Shown here: positions 23,002-32,166 of the stretch, one piece after another
How the letters are laid out: every line of letters begins with the position of its first letter
How positions within the stretch are numbered: position 1 is the first letter of the stretch
Assembly: GCA_035605975.1 (NCBI GenBank)
Contig: DATNGG010000170.1
Coordinates: 43,970-107,969 of the forward strand
Reading direction: 5' to 3'
DNA: 64,000 nt
Source: CAIKMD01 sp035605975
GTDB lineage: Bacteria > Pseudomonadota > Alphaproteobacteria > ATCC43930 > CGMCC-115725
Program-made: the position numbers and the translations under genes
The notes under the pieces: model-generated
What the model saw: only the letters and a program-made list of their open reading frames with translations
Database searches by the model: none
What the model was told of the DNA's origin: nothing

Positions 23002-23795
23002 TCGAGGTCCACAATATCGGCCACGGCTTCGCGCGCAAAGGGAACGAGCGCGATCTCTTGCCGGTACTTGAGAATATCTCCTTCACCATACCGGATGGGC
23101 AGATCGTCTCGCTGCTCGGTCCCTCGGGCTGCGGCAAGACGACCTTGCTGCGCATCATCGACGGGCTCATCCAGCCGCTCGTCGGCGAGATTCGCATCGA
23201 CGGCGTGACGGTGCGCAAGCCGGATACGGGCCGCGCCATGGTGTTTCAGGAATTCAACCTGCTGCCTTGGCGCACGGCGCTGCGCAACATCGAATTTGCC
23301 GGCGAGCTCCACGACATACCGCGCCGCGAGCGGCGCGCCCGGGCGGAGGCCGTCTTGAAGCGCGTCGGGTTGGGGCGGTTCGGCAATTATTATCCGCATC
23401 AGCTATCCGGCGGGATGAAGCAGCGGATCGGCATTGCGCGCGCGCTCGGCACCAACCCCAAAGTGCTGCTGATGGACGAGCCTTTCGGCGCGCTCGATCC
23501 GCAGATCCGCGAAGTGATGCAGATCGACATGCTGAAGCTGCTCGAGGCCGAGGGCAAGATCATCGTCCTCGTCACGCACAGCATCGACGAGGCGATCTTC
23601 CTCTCCGACACGGTGGTCGTGTTCTCGGCGAATCCCGGCCGCGTCTTGAGGAGCGTCAATGTGGATCTGCCGCGGCCGCGCTGGTCGCGCGACGAGGAAA
23701 TCAAAGCCAGTCCGGAATTCGTGCGCTATCGTCACGAGATCTGGCATCTGATGAAGGAACAGCTTCGCACCAGCAACGAGGAGGGGCAGGCATGA
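22998..23795 (+). CDS. ABC transporter ATPase, SsuB/TauB-like
   Basis: This 265-residue ATPase has Walker A GPSGCGKTT (about 42-50), Q-loop VFQEFNLLPW, signature LSGGMKQR, Walker B VLLMDEPFGALDP and H-switch VTHSIDEA. It energises uptake with the permease encoded just upstream (ATGA overlap) and, by inference, with both binding proteins of this island, because no other permease or ATPase gene is present here. Confidence 0.95.
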   Translation: MIEVHNIGHGFARKGNERDLLPVLENISFTIPDGQIVSLLGPSGCGKTTLLRIIDGLIQPLVGEIRIDGVTVRKPDTGRAMVFQEFNLLPWRTALRNIEFAGELHDIPRRERRARAEAVLKRVGLGRFGNYYPHQLSGGMKQRIGIARALGTNPKVLLMDEPFGALDPQIREVMQIDMLKLLEAEGKIIVLVTHSIDEAIFLSDTVVVFSANPGRVLRSVNVDLPRPRWSRDEEIKASPEFVRYRHEIWHLMKEQLRTSNEEGQA

Positions 23796-24826
23796 CCAAA
23801 GTGCGTGAATTCGCCAATACCTGGGACCGGGATCTGCCGTTCACCTGGACCGAGCGCGACAGCAGCGACCTGATCGGCTCGTCGGAAGGCGGGCATTTGT
23901 TCATTCCCTGCTTCCGCCCGTTCGACTTCCTGGCGGCGCCCAATCAGGCGCTGCCTTTCTTCGCCTCGGTCTCCTCGCGCCTCGCGATCGATGCGCCGCG
24001 CGGGGTCGAGCCGCTCTTTCACCGCAATGTCGATTTCGACACGCTCTATTTCCAATGGGCGGGCGAAACCAAATACGAAACGGAGTTTGGCGCCTTCACC
24101 GCAAAGCCGGCGGAGCTGATGCTGGTGCCGGGCGGCGTTGCGCATAGCTGGACCGCCTCGGCGGACGCCCTGCGTCTCATCGTCCATCTGCGCGATCCGC
24201 TCGAAGTGCTGGTGAACGCCGACAATCACATCGGCGAGACCGATTACCGCGTGACCTGGGTGGGCGGACCGGATTGGGCGGTGCCGCCGGCGCCGCCGGC
24301 ATCGGAGACCGTCGTCGAGAGCCTGCACACCTGGGTCGACAAGCCCGGCGACAAGACGCTCGTCAAGCGGCACCGCGCCGGCTTGACCGGCTCCACCGGC
24401 GGACGCAGTGTGCAGAAGATCCGGCTCTTCGATATTTTCACTGAGGTGACGGGCCGCAAAGGGCCAGGGCCGGTCTCGATGCGCAACGACAGCTTCTTTG
24501 TCGAGTGCTACAACACCGACGGCGCGCAATTCGCGTTCCACCGCGGCAACGGCAACGACGAATTCCAGTTCCAGTTCTGCGGCACCGCCGACAATATTTG
24601 CGAATTCGGCACCGACAAGATGGGGCCGGGCGATCTGGTGATGGTCCGCCGCGGCATCGCCCATCGCGTCATCGGCTCGCGCAGCTTCCGCCGCATCGTG
24701 TTCTACGGCCGCGAGCAATGGGATTTGCTGATCGATCCCAAGAAGCCCCTTCGCCGCACCCGCTTCGAGGTCGCCGAGACGGTGGTGAACGAAGCGCCGT
24801 GGCGCAAGGAGCTGGTGCCGGCCTGA
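23792..24826 (+). CDS. Homogentisate 1,2-dioxygenase-like bicupin, paralogue 2
   Basis: The 344-residue paralogue of the protein at 16781 is colinear with it (identical stretches such as GGHL-IPCFRPFDFLA and EFQFQF-G-ADNICEFG-DKM). The C-terminal cupin keeps H250, D256/E257 and H291; the N-terminal cupin keeps H77 and D83. Both copies have the same length, so the shortened form relative to HmgA is a stable family feature. It overlaps the ATPase stop by four bases, placing an intracellular dioxygenase directly in the transport operon. Confidence 0.75.
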   Translation: MTKVREFANTWDRDLPFTWTERDSSDLIGSSEGGHLFIPCFRPFDFLAAPNQALPFFASVSSRLAIDAPRGVEPLFHRNVDFDTLYFQWAGETKYETEFGAFTAKPAELMLVPGGVAHSWTASADALRLIVHLRDPLEVLVNADNHIGETDYRVTWVGGPDWAVPPAPPASETVVESLHTWVDKPGDKTLVKRHRAGLTGSTGGRSVQKIRLFDIFTEVTGRKGPGPVSMRNDSFFVECYNTDGAQFAFHRGNGNDEFQFQFCGTADNICEFGTDKMGPGDLVMVRRGIAHRVIGSRSFRRIVFYGREQWDLLIDPKKPLRRTRFEVAETVVNEAPWRKELVPA

Positions 24827-24845
24827 CGCAGGACCGGTCATCGGC

Positions 24846-26072
24846 ATGGTGACGCAAGCATCGGCGTCCGGCGAGTTCCATCAGCTCTCGCCGGGCGAGC
24901 GCGATCGGCGCTGGGCGCGCATCCGCGCTGAGATGGCGCGACGCGGCGTCGATTGCCTGTTGCTCAACGGCAGCTCCGCGCGCTGGAACGAGATGAACGC
25001 GAATATCCGCTATCTCGCGGGTTACGCGGACCCGATCTCGGGCGCGTGCTATGCGCTCTTTCCGGGGAATGCGCCGGGCACGCTCGTCACGCAAATGGGC
25101 GGCAAGCGCAGCCTCTACGCGATGTCGTGGTTCGAAGACATTCGCGCCGGCAAATCCGCCGACCTGCCACGGATCGTCGATGCACGGTTGCGCGAGCTTG
25201 GCTTGGCGAGCGGCACGCTCGGCCTGGTCAGCATCGTCTTTCGCGACAACGAGACCTATGGTCTGCCGTGGAACCAGCTCGAGGCGATCAAAGAGAAACT
25301 CCCCGATCTCAAAATCGTCGACGTCAGCGATCTCTTCTTCGAGCTCCGCAGCGTCAAGAGCGCCGAAGAAATCCAATGTCTCGAGCGTTCGGCGCGCATC
25401 GTCGATGTCGGATTCCGCGCGCATAAGACCGGCTACCGCTCCGGCATGACCGAGGCCGAATATTACGCCGCGATCCTCCACGCCATGGATGCGGCCGGGG
25501 CCGAGCCGCCGACCTTTCTCTTGATGGAATCGGGCCCGCTCTTCGGCCCGTGGCTGACCCAGGACCCGCTGCCCTCGCAGCGCATCCTCGCGCGCGGCGA
25601 TTACATCATCAGCGAGGCCAGCCCCAAATGGGCCGGCTATCAGGCGCAAGGCCTGCAATGCGCGGTGATCGGCAACCCGACCCCCGAAATGAAAGAGCTG
25701 GTGAAATACGGCGTCGAGGTGTGGCAGCGCATGACCGATCTCCTCCGCCCGGGCAATACGCTGCATCAGGCGGAGCATTGCGCCGACGACATCATCGAGC
25801 GTGCGCGCCGGCACCTCGGCGATCTCGCCGGCGGACTCATCCCGCATTGCTCTTACGCCGGGTTGGGCGGGCCCGATCCCTTCGCGCGCCCGAAAGAGAT
25901 TCAGCCGAACCAGGCGATCATGGGCGAGCTCGGTCCCTATAGCGGCCGCGCCAAGCCGCCCGCGCCGTGGCGCATGAATGGCGGCTATTGCCTCATCACC
26001 ACCGAGGGCGCGCCGCGCCATCTCAACGGCGAGTGCGGCATCGACGAGCGCTTGATGGTGGTCGTCGACTAA
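24846..26072 (+). CDS. M24/creatinase-fold (pita-bread) protein, paralogue 2, metal site altered
   Basis: This 408-residue protein has the same two-domain fold as the product of 18550. It shows the same two substitutions at metal positions: E257 (GDYIISEAS) and Q268 (GYQAQ). The C-terminal Glu ligands are replaced by non-matching residues (FMGELGPY region). Parallel loss in both copies argues for a conserved, non-peptidase role and not decay. It ends the operon; its stop overlaps the convergent membrane-protein gene by four bases. Confidence 0.75.
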   Translation: MVTQASASGEFHQLSPGERDRRWARIRAEMARRGVDCLLLNGSSARWNEMNANIRYLAGYADPISGACYALFPGNAPGTLVTQMGGKRSLYAMSWFEDIRAGKSADLPRIVDARLRELGLASGTLGLVSIVFRDNETYGLPWNQLEAIKEKLPDLKIVDVSDLFFELRSVKSAEEIQCLERSARIVDVGFRAHKTGYRSGMTEAEYYAAILHAMDAAGAEPPTFLLMESGPLFGPWLTQDPLPSQRILARGDYIISEASPKWAGYQAQGLQCAVIGNPTPEMKELVKYGVEVWQRMTDLLRPGNTLHQAEHCADDIIERARRHLGDLAGGLIPHCSYAGLGGPDPFARPKEIQPNQAIMGELGPYSGRAKPPAPWRMNGGYCLITTEGAPRHLNGECGIDERLMVVVD

Positions 26073-27733
26073 CGCTGGCTCGCGGTGATCGGCGCCCCGC
26101 CCTTGGCGAGGTCCACAGGCCGCAGATCGAGCACCACGGAAAGCCGCGTGCCGAGGCGCGCGACTTCGGCGATTTTGCGCCCCCGCATCTCCTTGTCGCA
26201 GCCATCCTTCGTGAAGGAAACATAGAAATCCGCCTTCTTGCGGTCGGCCTCGTAACGCAGATTGGCCGGTAGATAGGGCATGATCGAGCCGGGCGGGCCG
26301 CAAGCCGCGACGCGGTAGTGCTTGTGAGAAAACCGCTTGCCGTCGCGCGCCTTCAAGAAGCTGACGAGATCGTCGGTTGCTTCGCGGTAGGAATTCGCCC
26401 AGTAATCGAGCTTGAAGCGTCCGGCCGCACCCGGCACCCCGCCGACCAGCGCGTTGTAATAAACATATTCGTCGGGATGGAGCGCCGCCATCAGCGACAC
26501 ATGATAGCCGAGATAGAGCGCGAGCGCGGCGGTCGCCGCGGCGAAGGCGCAGCGCGAGGAACGCAGCCGCTCGATCGCGGCATCGAACGCAAAGGCGGCG
26601 CAGCAGGCGAGGGGCGGCTCGACAAAGAGAAAATGGCGCATCCCGTCGAAGAGGGTCGCATGGCTTTCGACCGCATAGGCGATCGGGAAAATCGCGGCGA
26701 AGATCACCAGCGCCGGCGCGAGCAGCCGCTCGAGCGGCGGATGGTCGCGCCACAGCCGGAGCAGCGCCCAGCCCAGCCCGCCGAAAAGCAGCAGCAGAAA
26801 CAGCTCGGGCAGCTGGATCAGCAGAAAGACCGGAAGATAGATCCGCGGCAGAAGCGGCGCCGGGATATAGGCGCCGTCGAACAAAGTCGGATAGGGAAAA
26901 TCATGGTGGTCGAACTGGATGATGGCCGAGATCGGCCGCCACAGCGGATCGACCTGCGCCCAAGGCCAGGCGAGCAGCATGATCGCGTAGGAGATGACTA
27001 GGACCGGCGCCAGGACCTGCCCCGCTTCGATGAGAAGCTCGGAGACGGCGAGGCCCGGCTTGCGCGCGCGCCAGGCTTTGAGGCCCGGCGCCGCGGCCAG
27101 GACCATGCCGAGATAGCATAAGAGGAGCAGCCCGCCGACGCGCACGCCGAGGGTCAGGCCGATGGCGAGGCCGAGCTTCAAGACCTCGCTGCGCTTCGGC
27201 CTCGGCAGCGCCGGGATCAGGCGGACGAGGTAATAGAGCGACCAGGCATAGCCGGCGGCGAAGGGCACGTCCTTGGGGTTGTTGAAAATGTGGCCGTAGA
27301 AATTGGGCGTGAGCAGCAAGAGGATCGCCGCCCAAAGCCCGATGCGCGGCCCGCCCAGCTCGCGCGCCAGCTTCCAGCAGCCGACGATGCCGACGAGCCC
27401 GACCAGCGCGTTGAGCAAATGGCGGGTGGTATAGAAGCCGAAGGGCGAATAGGGGGCGAGAAGGGCGGTGGTAGCGTCGAACATCGCGCCGTAATAGTCG
27501 ATCGGCGGCGAGGTCAGCGCGGTCGTGTCGTGAAAGAAGCTTCTATAGTAGTCGAGGACCTTGAACCCGTACCAGAAATGGTAGTCCTCGTCCCAAGTCG
27601 TGCCGTAATCGGTAAACGTCGCGAGAGCGAGGAGGAAAACCGCGAAAAACAGAAGATAGGCGAGCCGGTCGTAAAATGCTTGCCTGTCTGCGGAATTCGT
27701 CGAAGCAGCGTCGCTTGGCGCAGCCCAGCCCAT
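26069..27733 (-). CDS. GT-C-like multi-pass membrane protein, probable lipid-linked glycosyltransferase
   Basis: The 554-residue protein has roughly ten to twelve hydrophobic helices and a soluble C-terminal domain (about 430-554). After the first helix comes DYGTTWDE (43-50), an acidic loop in the position used as catalytic base by GT-C enzymes of the PMT/ArnT type. PMT-family proteins add sugars from a polyprenyl carrier to proteins or lipids on the outer face of the inner membrane. The exact acceptor is unknown. It stands alone and is convergent with the catabolic operon. Confidence 0.6.
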   Translation of the reverse strand: MGWAAPSDAASTNSADRQAFYDRLAYLLFFAVFLLALATFTDYGTTWDEDYHFWYGFKVLDYYRSFFHDTTALTSPPIDYYGAMFDATTALLAPYSPFGFYTTRHLLNALVGLVGIVGCWKLARELGGPRIGLWAAILLLLTPNFYGHIFNNPKDVPFAAGYAWSLYYLVRLIPALPRPKRSEVLKLGLAIGLTLGVRVGGLLLLCYLGMVLAAAPGLKAWRARKPGLAVSELLIEAGQVLAPVLVISYAIMLLAWPWAQVDPLWRPISAIIQFDHHDFPYPTLFDGAYIPAPLLPRIYLPVFLLIQLPELFLLLLFGGLGWALLRLWRDHPPLERLLAPALVIFAAIFPIAYAVESHATLFDGMRHFLFVEPPLACCAAFAFDAAIERLRSSRCAFAAATAALALYLGYHVSLMAALHPDEYVYYNALVGGVPGAAGRFKLDYWANSYREATDDLVSFLKARDGKRFSHKHYRVAACGPPGSIMPYLPANLRYEADRKKADFYVSFTKDGCDKEMRGRKIAEVARLGTRLSVVLDLRPVDLAKGGAPITASQR

Positions 27734-27868
27734 GGCGCGGGTCTCGTGGCAAACCCGGCGTCCCGGGTTCAGGGGCGCGGATTATGCTGTATGGGCTAAT
27801 TGAAGACCAGGACAGAATCCGCCCTGTTTTGGCGAGAAACCGCCGCCGAGGGACTTCCCAAAGCCGGG

Positions 27869-28300
27869 TCAGGCGCCGGCGATGAATTCGCGCATCGAGC
27901 TCGCTTCGCTCTCGACCTCCTCGAGCCGGTTCTTCACCACGTCGCCGATGCTGACGATGCCGGCGAGCGTGCCGTCTTCGATCACCGGCACATGGCGGAT
28001 GCGGCGCTCGGTCATCAGCGCCATCAGCTCGGCGATGCTGTCGCTTGCCCGCCGCGTGAAGACCGGGCTGCTCATCAGCCGCGCGACCGCGAAATCGAGC
28101 GCCGTGCCGCCATGCGCGGCAAGGGCATGGATGATGTCGCGCTCGGAGAGAATCCCCTCGATCGTCGCACCGTCGCGGCTGACGATCAGGGCGCCGATGC
28201 CGTGATGCCGCAACATCTCGATCGCCGTCTTCGCCGTCGCATCAGGCGCGATCGTCACCACCTCGCGGCCCTTGCTGCGCAGTATCGCTTCGACGTTCAT
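27869..28300 (-). CDS. Tandem CBS-domain protein
   Basis: The 143-residue protein has two CBS motifs (about 8-60 and 75-128): VVTIAPDATAKTAIEML, IEGILSERDIIHAL, SSPVFTRRASDSIAELMALM and LAGIVSIGDVVKNRL. Stand-alone CBS pairs of this type bind adenosyl ligands and are common in Alphaproteobacteria. GAAAGGAAACG precedes the ATG at 28300. Confidence 0.88.
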   Translation of the reverse strand: MNVEAILRSKGREVVTIAPDATAKTAIEMLRHHGIGALIVSRDGATIEGILSERDIIHALAAHGGTALDFAVARLMSSPVFTRRASDSIAELMALMTERRIRHVPVIEDGTLAGIVSIGDVVKNRLEEVESEASSMREFIAGA

Positions 28301-28505
28301 CGCCGTTTCCTTTCCCCTCGCTGGCGGCCCGGCTTGCCCGTCCGCGGCGCAAACGCGCCCGGCGGTGCCGCGCCGCTCCCTTAAATTCTATTTAGGGTCG
28401 CGTTCCGCAATTCCAAGGCGTGGGGGAGGCGGAGCCTGTCGCACGTCGGTCGGCTTTCGGCTAAGGTGCGTGCCTCCGGTATTCCGTACTCATAGGGAGA
28501 TGCGC

Positions 28506-28943
28506 ATGGCCGAGCCCACCAAGATCAATGATCAGTTGAGCGTCGCTGCGCAAATCTCGCTCGCCGATCTCGCCGCCCTCAAACAGGCCGGCTACACGAC
28601 CATTCTCAACAACCGGCCCGACAATGAAGAGCCGGGCCAGCTCGACCATGCGACGGCCGAGGCCGAGGCGAAGAAGCAGGGCCTCCACTACGTCTATCAG
28701 CCGATCGTTTCCTCGGCGATCTCGCGCAAGGATGTGCACGATTTCCAGGCGCATCTGCTGCGCGAAGGCAAGCCGATCCTCGCGCATTGCCGCAGCGGCA
28801 CGCGCTGCTACCTGATGTATGCGCTGACCCAGGTGCTCGATAACGGCGCGAGCCCTTTGGCGCTGGTCGCGGAGGCCGCGGCCAAGGGTTACGACATCCG
28901 CGCGCTGCCGATGCTCGCGGAAAAGCTGCAGGCCGAGAAGTAA
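28506..28943 (+). CDS. TIGR01244-type phosphatase/sulfur-transferase-like protein
   Basis: The 145-residue protein belongs to the dual-specificity-phosphatase-like family that is also fused to beta-lactamase-fold persulfide dioxygenases (Blh). It has LNNRPDNEEPGQ (about 36-47) and the catalytic loop AHCRSGTRCY with Cys about 97 and Arg in the C-x4-R form. The family has been linked to sulfide metabolism and to phosphatase activity; which applies here is unclear. GGGAG precedes the ATG at 28506. A sulfatase gene follows 23 bases later, so a shared sulfur role is possible. Confidence 0.8.
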   Translation: MAEPTKINDQLSVAAQISLADLAALKQAGYTTILNNRPDNEEPGQLDHATAEAEAKKQGLHYVYQPIVSSAISRKDVHDFQAHLLREGKPILAHCRSGTRCYLMYALTQVLDNGASPLALVAEAAAKGYDIRALPMLAEKLQAEK

Positions 28944-28966
28944 GCGCAAAGGCGAGGGGGCAAGCG

Positions 28967-30553
28967 ATGCCGGTGAAGGACGGGCGGCCCAATTTCCTCT
29001 TCTTCATCGCCGATCAGCTGCGCTTCGATCATCTCGGTTGCTATGGCAACCCTATCGTCAAGACGCCGCATATCGATGCGCTCGCGGCCAAGGCCTGGTC
29101 GAGCGACGCTTTCTATGTCGCCAGCCCGATCTGCATGCCCAATCGCGCGACTCTGCTGACCGGGCGCATGCCGTCGCTGCACGGCGTGCGCCATAATGGC
29201 ATTCCGCTCGCGCTCGATGCGACCACCTTCACCGATCAACTGCGCCGTGCCGGCTATCGCACCGGCATGGTCGGCAAGGGTCACTTCCAGAACATGACCG
29301 GCAATCCGCCGACCTGGCCGGTCGATCCCAAGGACCGGCTGCCGGTCGAGGCGCGCGCCGATCATGACGGGCGCTACGATCAGGAATGGGCGCCGGCCTG
29401 GCGCGCCGATCCCGAGTTCGATCTCGACTATCCGTTCTATGGCTTCGAGACCGTCGATCTGACGGTCGAGCATGGCGACGATCTGCAAGGCCATTACCGC
29501 CGCTGGGCCAATGCCAAGACCAACGAGATCGGACAGCTGATCGGACAAAAGAACGCGCTGCCGGCGCCGGATTATGAATTGACGCGCATACGCCAGGCGT
29601 GGCGCACCAAGCTGCCGCCGGCGCTGCATCCGACCGGCTATTGCGCCGAGCGCACGGTGGCGCGGCTGGAGGACTATGCGAACGGCGACGCGCCCTTTTT
29701 CCTCATGTGCTCTTTCGCCGATCCGCATCATCCCTTCACGCCGCCCGGTGACTACTGGAGCATGTACAAACCGGAAGAGGTCGATCTGCCATCCTCTTTC
29801 GCGGCGCCGACCGATCGCCTGCCGCCGCATGTGAAATGGTTGCATCAGCAACGCGATGCGGGCCGCGCGGTCAAGTCGACGCCGATGCTCTTTGCCGCCA
29901 CCGAGCGCGAGGTGCGCGAGGCGATCGCGCTCAATTACGGCCTCATCAGCTTCATCGATCATGGCGTCGGCCGCGTGCTCGACACGCTCGAAAGGCTCGG
30001 CCTCGCCGACAACACGATCATCGTCTTCACCGCCGATCACGGCGACTATATGGGCGACCATCAGCTCTTGCTGAAAGGGCCGATCCATTACCGCTCGATC
30101 ACGCAAGTGCCGTTCATCTGGCGCGATCCGAAGGGGCCGAGGGGCAAGCGCAGCGATGCTTTCGCCGGCACGATCGACCTGGCGCCGACGATCCTCGCGC
30201 GCGCTGGGGTGCAGGGCTTCAACGGCATTCAGGGCAAGGATCTGCTGCCGCTGATCGCAGGCGGCGGCGCGCCCTATGAGGATTTCCTCATCGAGGAAGA
30301 GGGCCAGCGCCTCGGCGTCGGCCTGCCGACGCGCGCGCGCGTGCGCAGTCTCTTGACCGAGCGCTATCGCCTCACGCTTTACGACGGCGTCGAGTGGGGC
30401 GAGCTTTACGACCGCGAGATCGATCCCGACGAGTCCTTCAATCTCTGGAATGAGCCCGGCGCACAAGCCTTGCGCGGCGAAATGCTGCTGCGCCTTGCGA
30501 AGAAGATGCTCGCCTATACCGAGACCAGCCCCAATCCGACCGCGGTGGCGTAA
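28967..30553 (+). CDS. Sulfatase of the alkaline phosphatase superfamily
   Basis: The 528-residue enzyme has the sulfatase signature with a cysteine nucleophile: C56 in ICMPNRATLLTGR, the C-x-P-x-R site that is converted to formylglycine. Metal residues are visible in IADQLRFDHLGC (Asp15) and TADHGDYMGDH (about 360). Without a signal peptide it should act in the cytoplasm on organic sulfate esters (or phosphonate esters, which related enzymes also take). It follows the TIGR01244 gene and ends before a palindromic repeat and a converging ABC importer. Confidence 0.88.
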   Translation: MPVKDGRPNFLFFIADQLRFDHLGCYGNPIVKTPHIDALAAKAWSSDAFYVASPICMPNRATLLTGRMPSLHGVRHNGIPLALDATTFTDQLRRAGYRTGMVGKGHFQNMTGNPPTWPVDPKDRLPVEARADHDGRYDQEWAPAWRADPEFDLDYPFYGFETVDLTVEHGDDLQGHYRRWANAKTNEIGQLIGQKNALPAPDYELTRIRQAWRTKLPPALHPTGYCAERTVARLEDYANGDAPFFLMCSFADPHHPFTPPGDYWSMYKPEEVDLPSSFAAPTDRLPPHVKWLHQQRDAGRAVKSTPMLFAATEREVREAIALNYGLISFIDHGVGRVLDTLERLGLADNTIIVFTADHGDYMGDHQLLLKGPIHYRSITQVPFIWRDPKGPRGKRSDAFAGTIDLAPTILARAGVQGFNGIQGKDLLPLIAGGGAPYEDFLIEEEGQRLGVGLPTRARVRSLLTERYRLTLYDGVEWGELYDREIDPDESFNLWNEPGAQALRGEMLLRLAKKMLAYTETSPNPTAVA

Positions 30554-30574
30554 GGGGCCGCACACTCTCTCTAT

Positions 30575-30642
30575 CGTTATGCCCGGACTTGTTCCGGGCA
30601 TCCACGAAGACGTAGATCGCCGGGACAAGCCCGGCGATGACG
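30575..30642. repeat. REP-like palindromic repeat after the sulfatase gene
   Basis: The element begins CGTTATGCCCGGA and ends GGCGATGACG, with an internal ACTTGT-separated hairpin CCCGGA/TCCGGG and a second CCGGGAC/GCCCGG hairpin. This is the form of intergenic repeats spread in many Alphaproteobacteria. Related copies lie at 44427-44508 and, inside a gene, at 46201-46263. Confidence 0.7.
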
Positions 30643-30652
30643 CGGAAAAAAA

Positions 30653-31411
30653 TTACCCTCTCCACCGCGTCAGCCGCTTCTCGAGCCGCTCCGACAGCGC
30701 GAAGATCAACAGCACGAAGAGCATGATGAGGAAGACCAGCGCGAGCATCAGCGCAGCGTTGTAGGTGCTCTGCGCAAAGGAGAGGAGATAGCCCAAGCCC
30801 TTGGTCGCGGCGACGAACTCGCCCACCACCGCGCCGGTGAAGGCGAAGCCGACCGCGACTTTGAGATTGCCGAGGAGCCACGCCGTCACCGACGGCATGT
30901 AGACCTCGCGCAGCAAGGTCGCGCGGCCGCCGCCCAAGGTGATGACGCGCTCGACAAGGCGGCGATCGACTTGGCGAATGCCGGTGAAGACCGTAAAGAA
31001 CACCAGCACCGCGACGAGGATGAAGGCGAGCGCGATTTTCGACGCAAGCCCGATGCCGAGCCAGATCACGAAGAGCGGCGCCAGCACGACGCGCGGCACC
31101 GCGTTCAAGAGAATCATCACCGGCTCCAGCAGCTCGGCAATGACAGGCACCATCGCCGCCGCCGCGCCGAGGACCGTGCCGACGACGAGGCCGACGAAGA
31201 GCCCGCCCAGAGCCGCGCCGAAGGTTGCGCCGAGATGCGGCCAGATCGTGCCGGCACTGAACAAGGTCACCAGCACCGCGCCGATCTTCGATGGCGCCGG
31301 AATATAGAGTGGATTGAGATAGCCGCTGCGCGCCGCCCATTCCCAGACGGCGAGAAACACCGCGAGCCCCGCAAGCTGGCGAGTCAGAGGCCGATCGAAT
31401 ATTCGCCCCAT
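30653..31411 (-). CDS. ABC transporter permease, SsuC/TauC-like
   Basis: The 252-residue protein has about six hydrophobic helices and an EAA loop (ERVITLGGGRATLLREVYMPSVTAWL). It is the last gene of a binding protein-ATPase-permease operon, overlapping the ATPase by 28 bases. The ATG at 31411, with GCGAGG in front, was chosen because the open frame upstream lies inside the ATPase gene. Import of a sulfonate-, nitrate- or pyrimidine-like compound is expected. Confidence 0.88.
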   Translation of the reverse strand: MGRIFDRPLTRQLAGLAVFLAVWEWAARSGYLNPLYIPAPSKIGAVLVTLFSAGTIWPHLGATFGAALGGLFVGLVVGTVLGAAAAMVPVIAELLEPVMILLNAVPRVVLAPLFVIWLGIGLASKIALAFILVAVLVFFTVFTGIRQVDRRLVERVITLGGGRATLLREVYMPSVTAWLLGNLKVAVGFAFTGAVVGEFVAATKGLGYLLSFAQSTYNAALMLALVFLIMLFVLLIFALSERLEKRLTRWRG

Positions 31412-32166
31412 GCCGCCTCGCTTTGCGCCGCGCCGCCGATTTCGCTCGAGAGATTCTGCCAAACGCGCTCCAGGAGCGGCCCGAACTCCGGATTGGCGCG
31501 CGCCTTGATCACGTCGCGCGGCCGGGCGATCGGCACCGGATATTGCCCGGCGATGCGCGCCTTGGGCCCGCGCGAGAGCAGATAGACCACGTCGGAGAGC
31601 GCGAGCGCCTCTTCGAGATCGTGCGTGACGAGCAGCACGCTCATGCGCCGCGCCTCGATGAAGCGCAGCAAATCCTGCGACAGCCGCGCACGGGTGATCG
31701 CATCCAATGCCGAGAACGGCTCGTCCATCAGCAAGAGCTGCGGCTCGAGCGCCAGAACCTGCGCCAGCGCGACGCGCTTGCGTTGGCCGCCCGACAGCTC
31801 ACGCGGATAGCGCGCGCCCAGCCCCTCGAGTCCCATCCGCGCCAGCCATTCCTCCGCGCGCTCGAGCGCCGGCTTCGTCGCCATGCCGCGCAAGCGCAGG
31901 CCGAGCGCGACGTTCTCCGCCGCGCGCCGCCAGGGCAGCAGCGCATCGTCCTGGAACAGAAATCCGATCTCGCGCGGCGCGATGGTCAACTCGACCTTGC
32001 CGGCGGCGGGCGCCTGCAGACCGATGATCGCGCGCAAGATCGTGCTCTTGCCCGAGCCCGACGGGCCGACAAGGCTAACGAACTCGCCATCCTCGACCTC
32101 CATGCTGACGCCGCCCAGCACCGGGGTCGCGCCATAGGACAGCGCCAGATCGGCGATTCGGAGCAC
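31384..32166 (-). CDS. ABC transporter ATPase, SsuB/TauB-like
   Basis: This 260-residue ATPase shows Walker A GPSGSGKST, Q-loop LFQDDALLPW, signature LSGGQRKR, Walker B LLLMDEPFSALD and VTHDLEEA. The start is GTG at 32166, directly next to the stop of the binding-protein gene. It powers the importer with the permease at 30653 and the binding protein at 32167. Confidence 0.93.
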   Translation of the reverse strand: MLRIADLALSYGATPVLGGVSMEVEDGEFVSLVGPSGSGKSTILRAIIGLQAPAAGKVELTIAPREIGFLFQDDALLPWRRAAENVALGLRLRGMATKPALERAEEWLARMGLEGLGARYPRELSGGQRKRVALAQVLALEPQLLLMDEPFSALDAITRARLSQDLLRFIEARRMSVLLVTHDLEEALALSDVVYLLSRGPKARIAGQYPVPIARPRDVIKARANPEFGPLLERVWQNLSSEIGGAAQSEAAWGEYSIGL

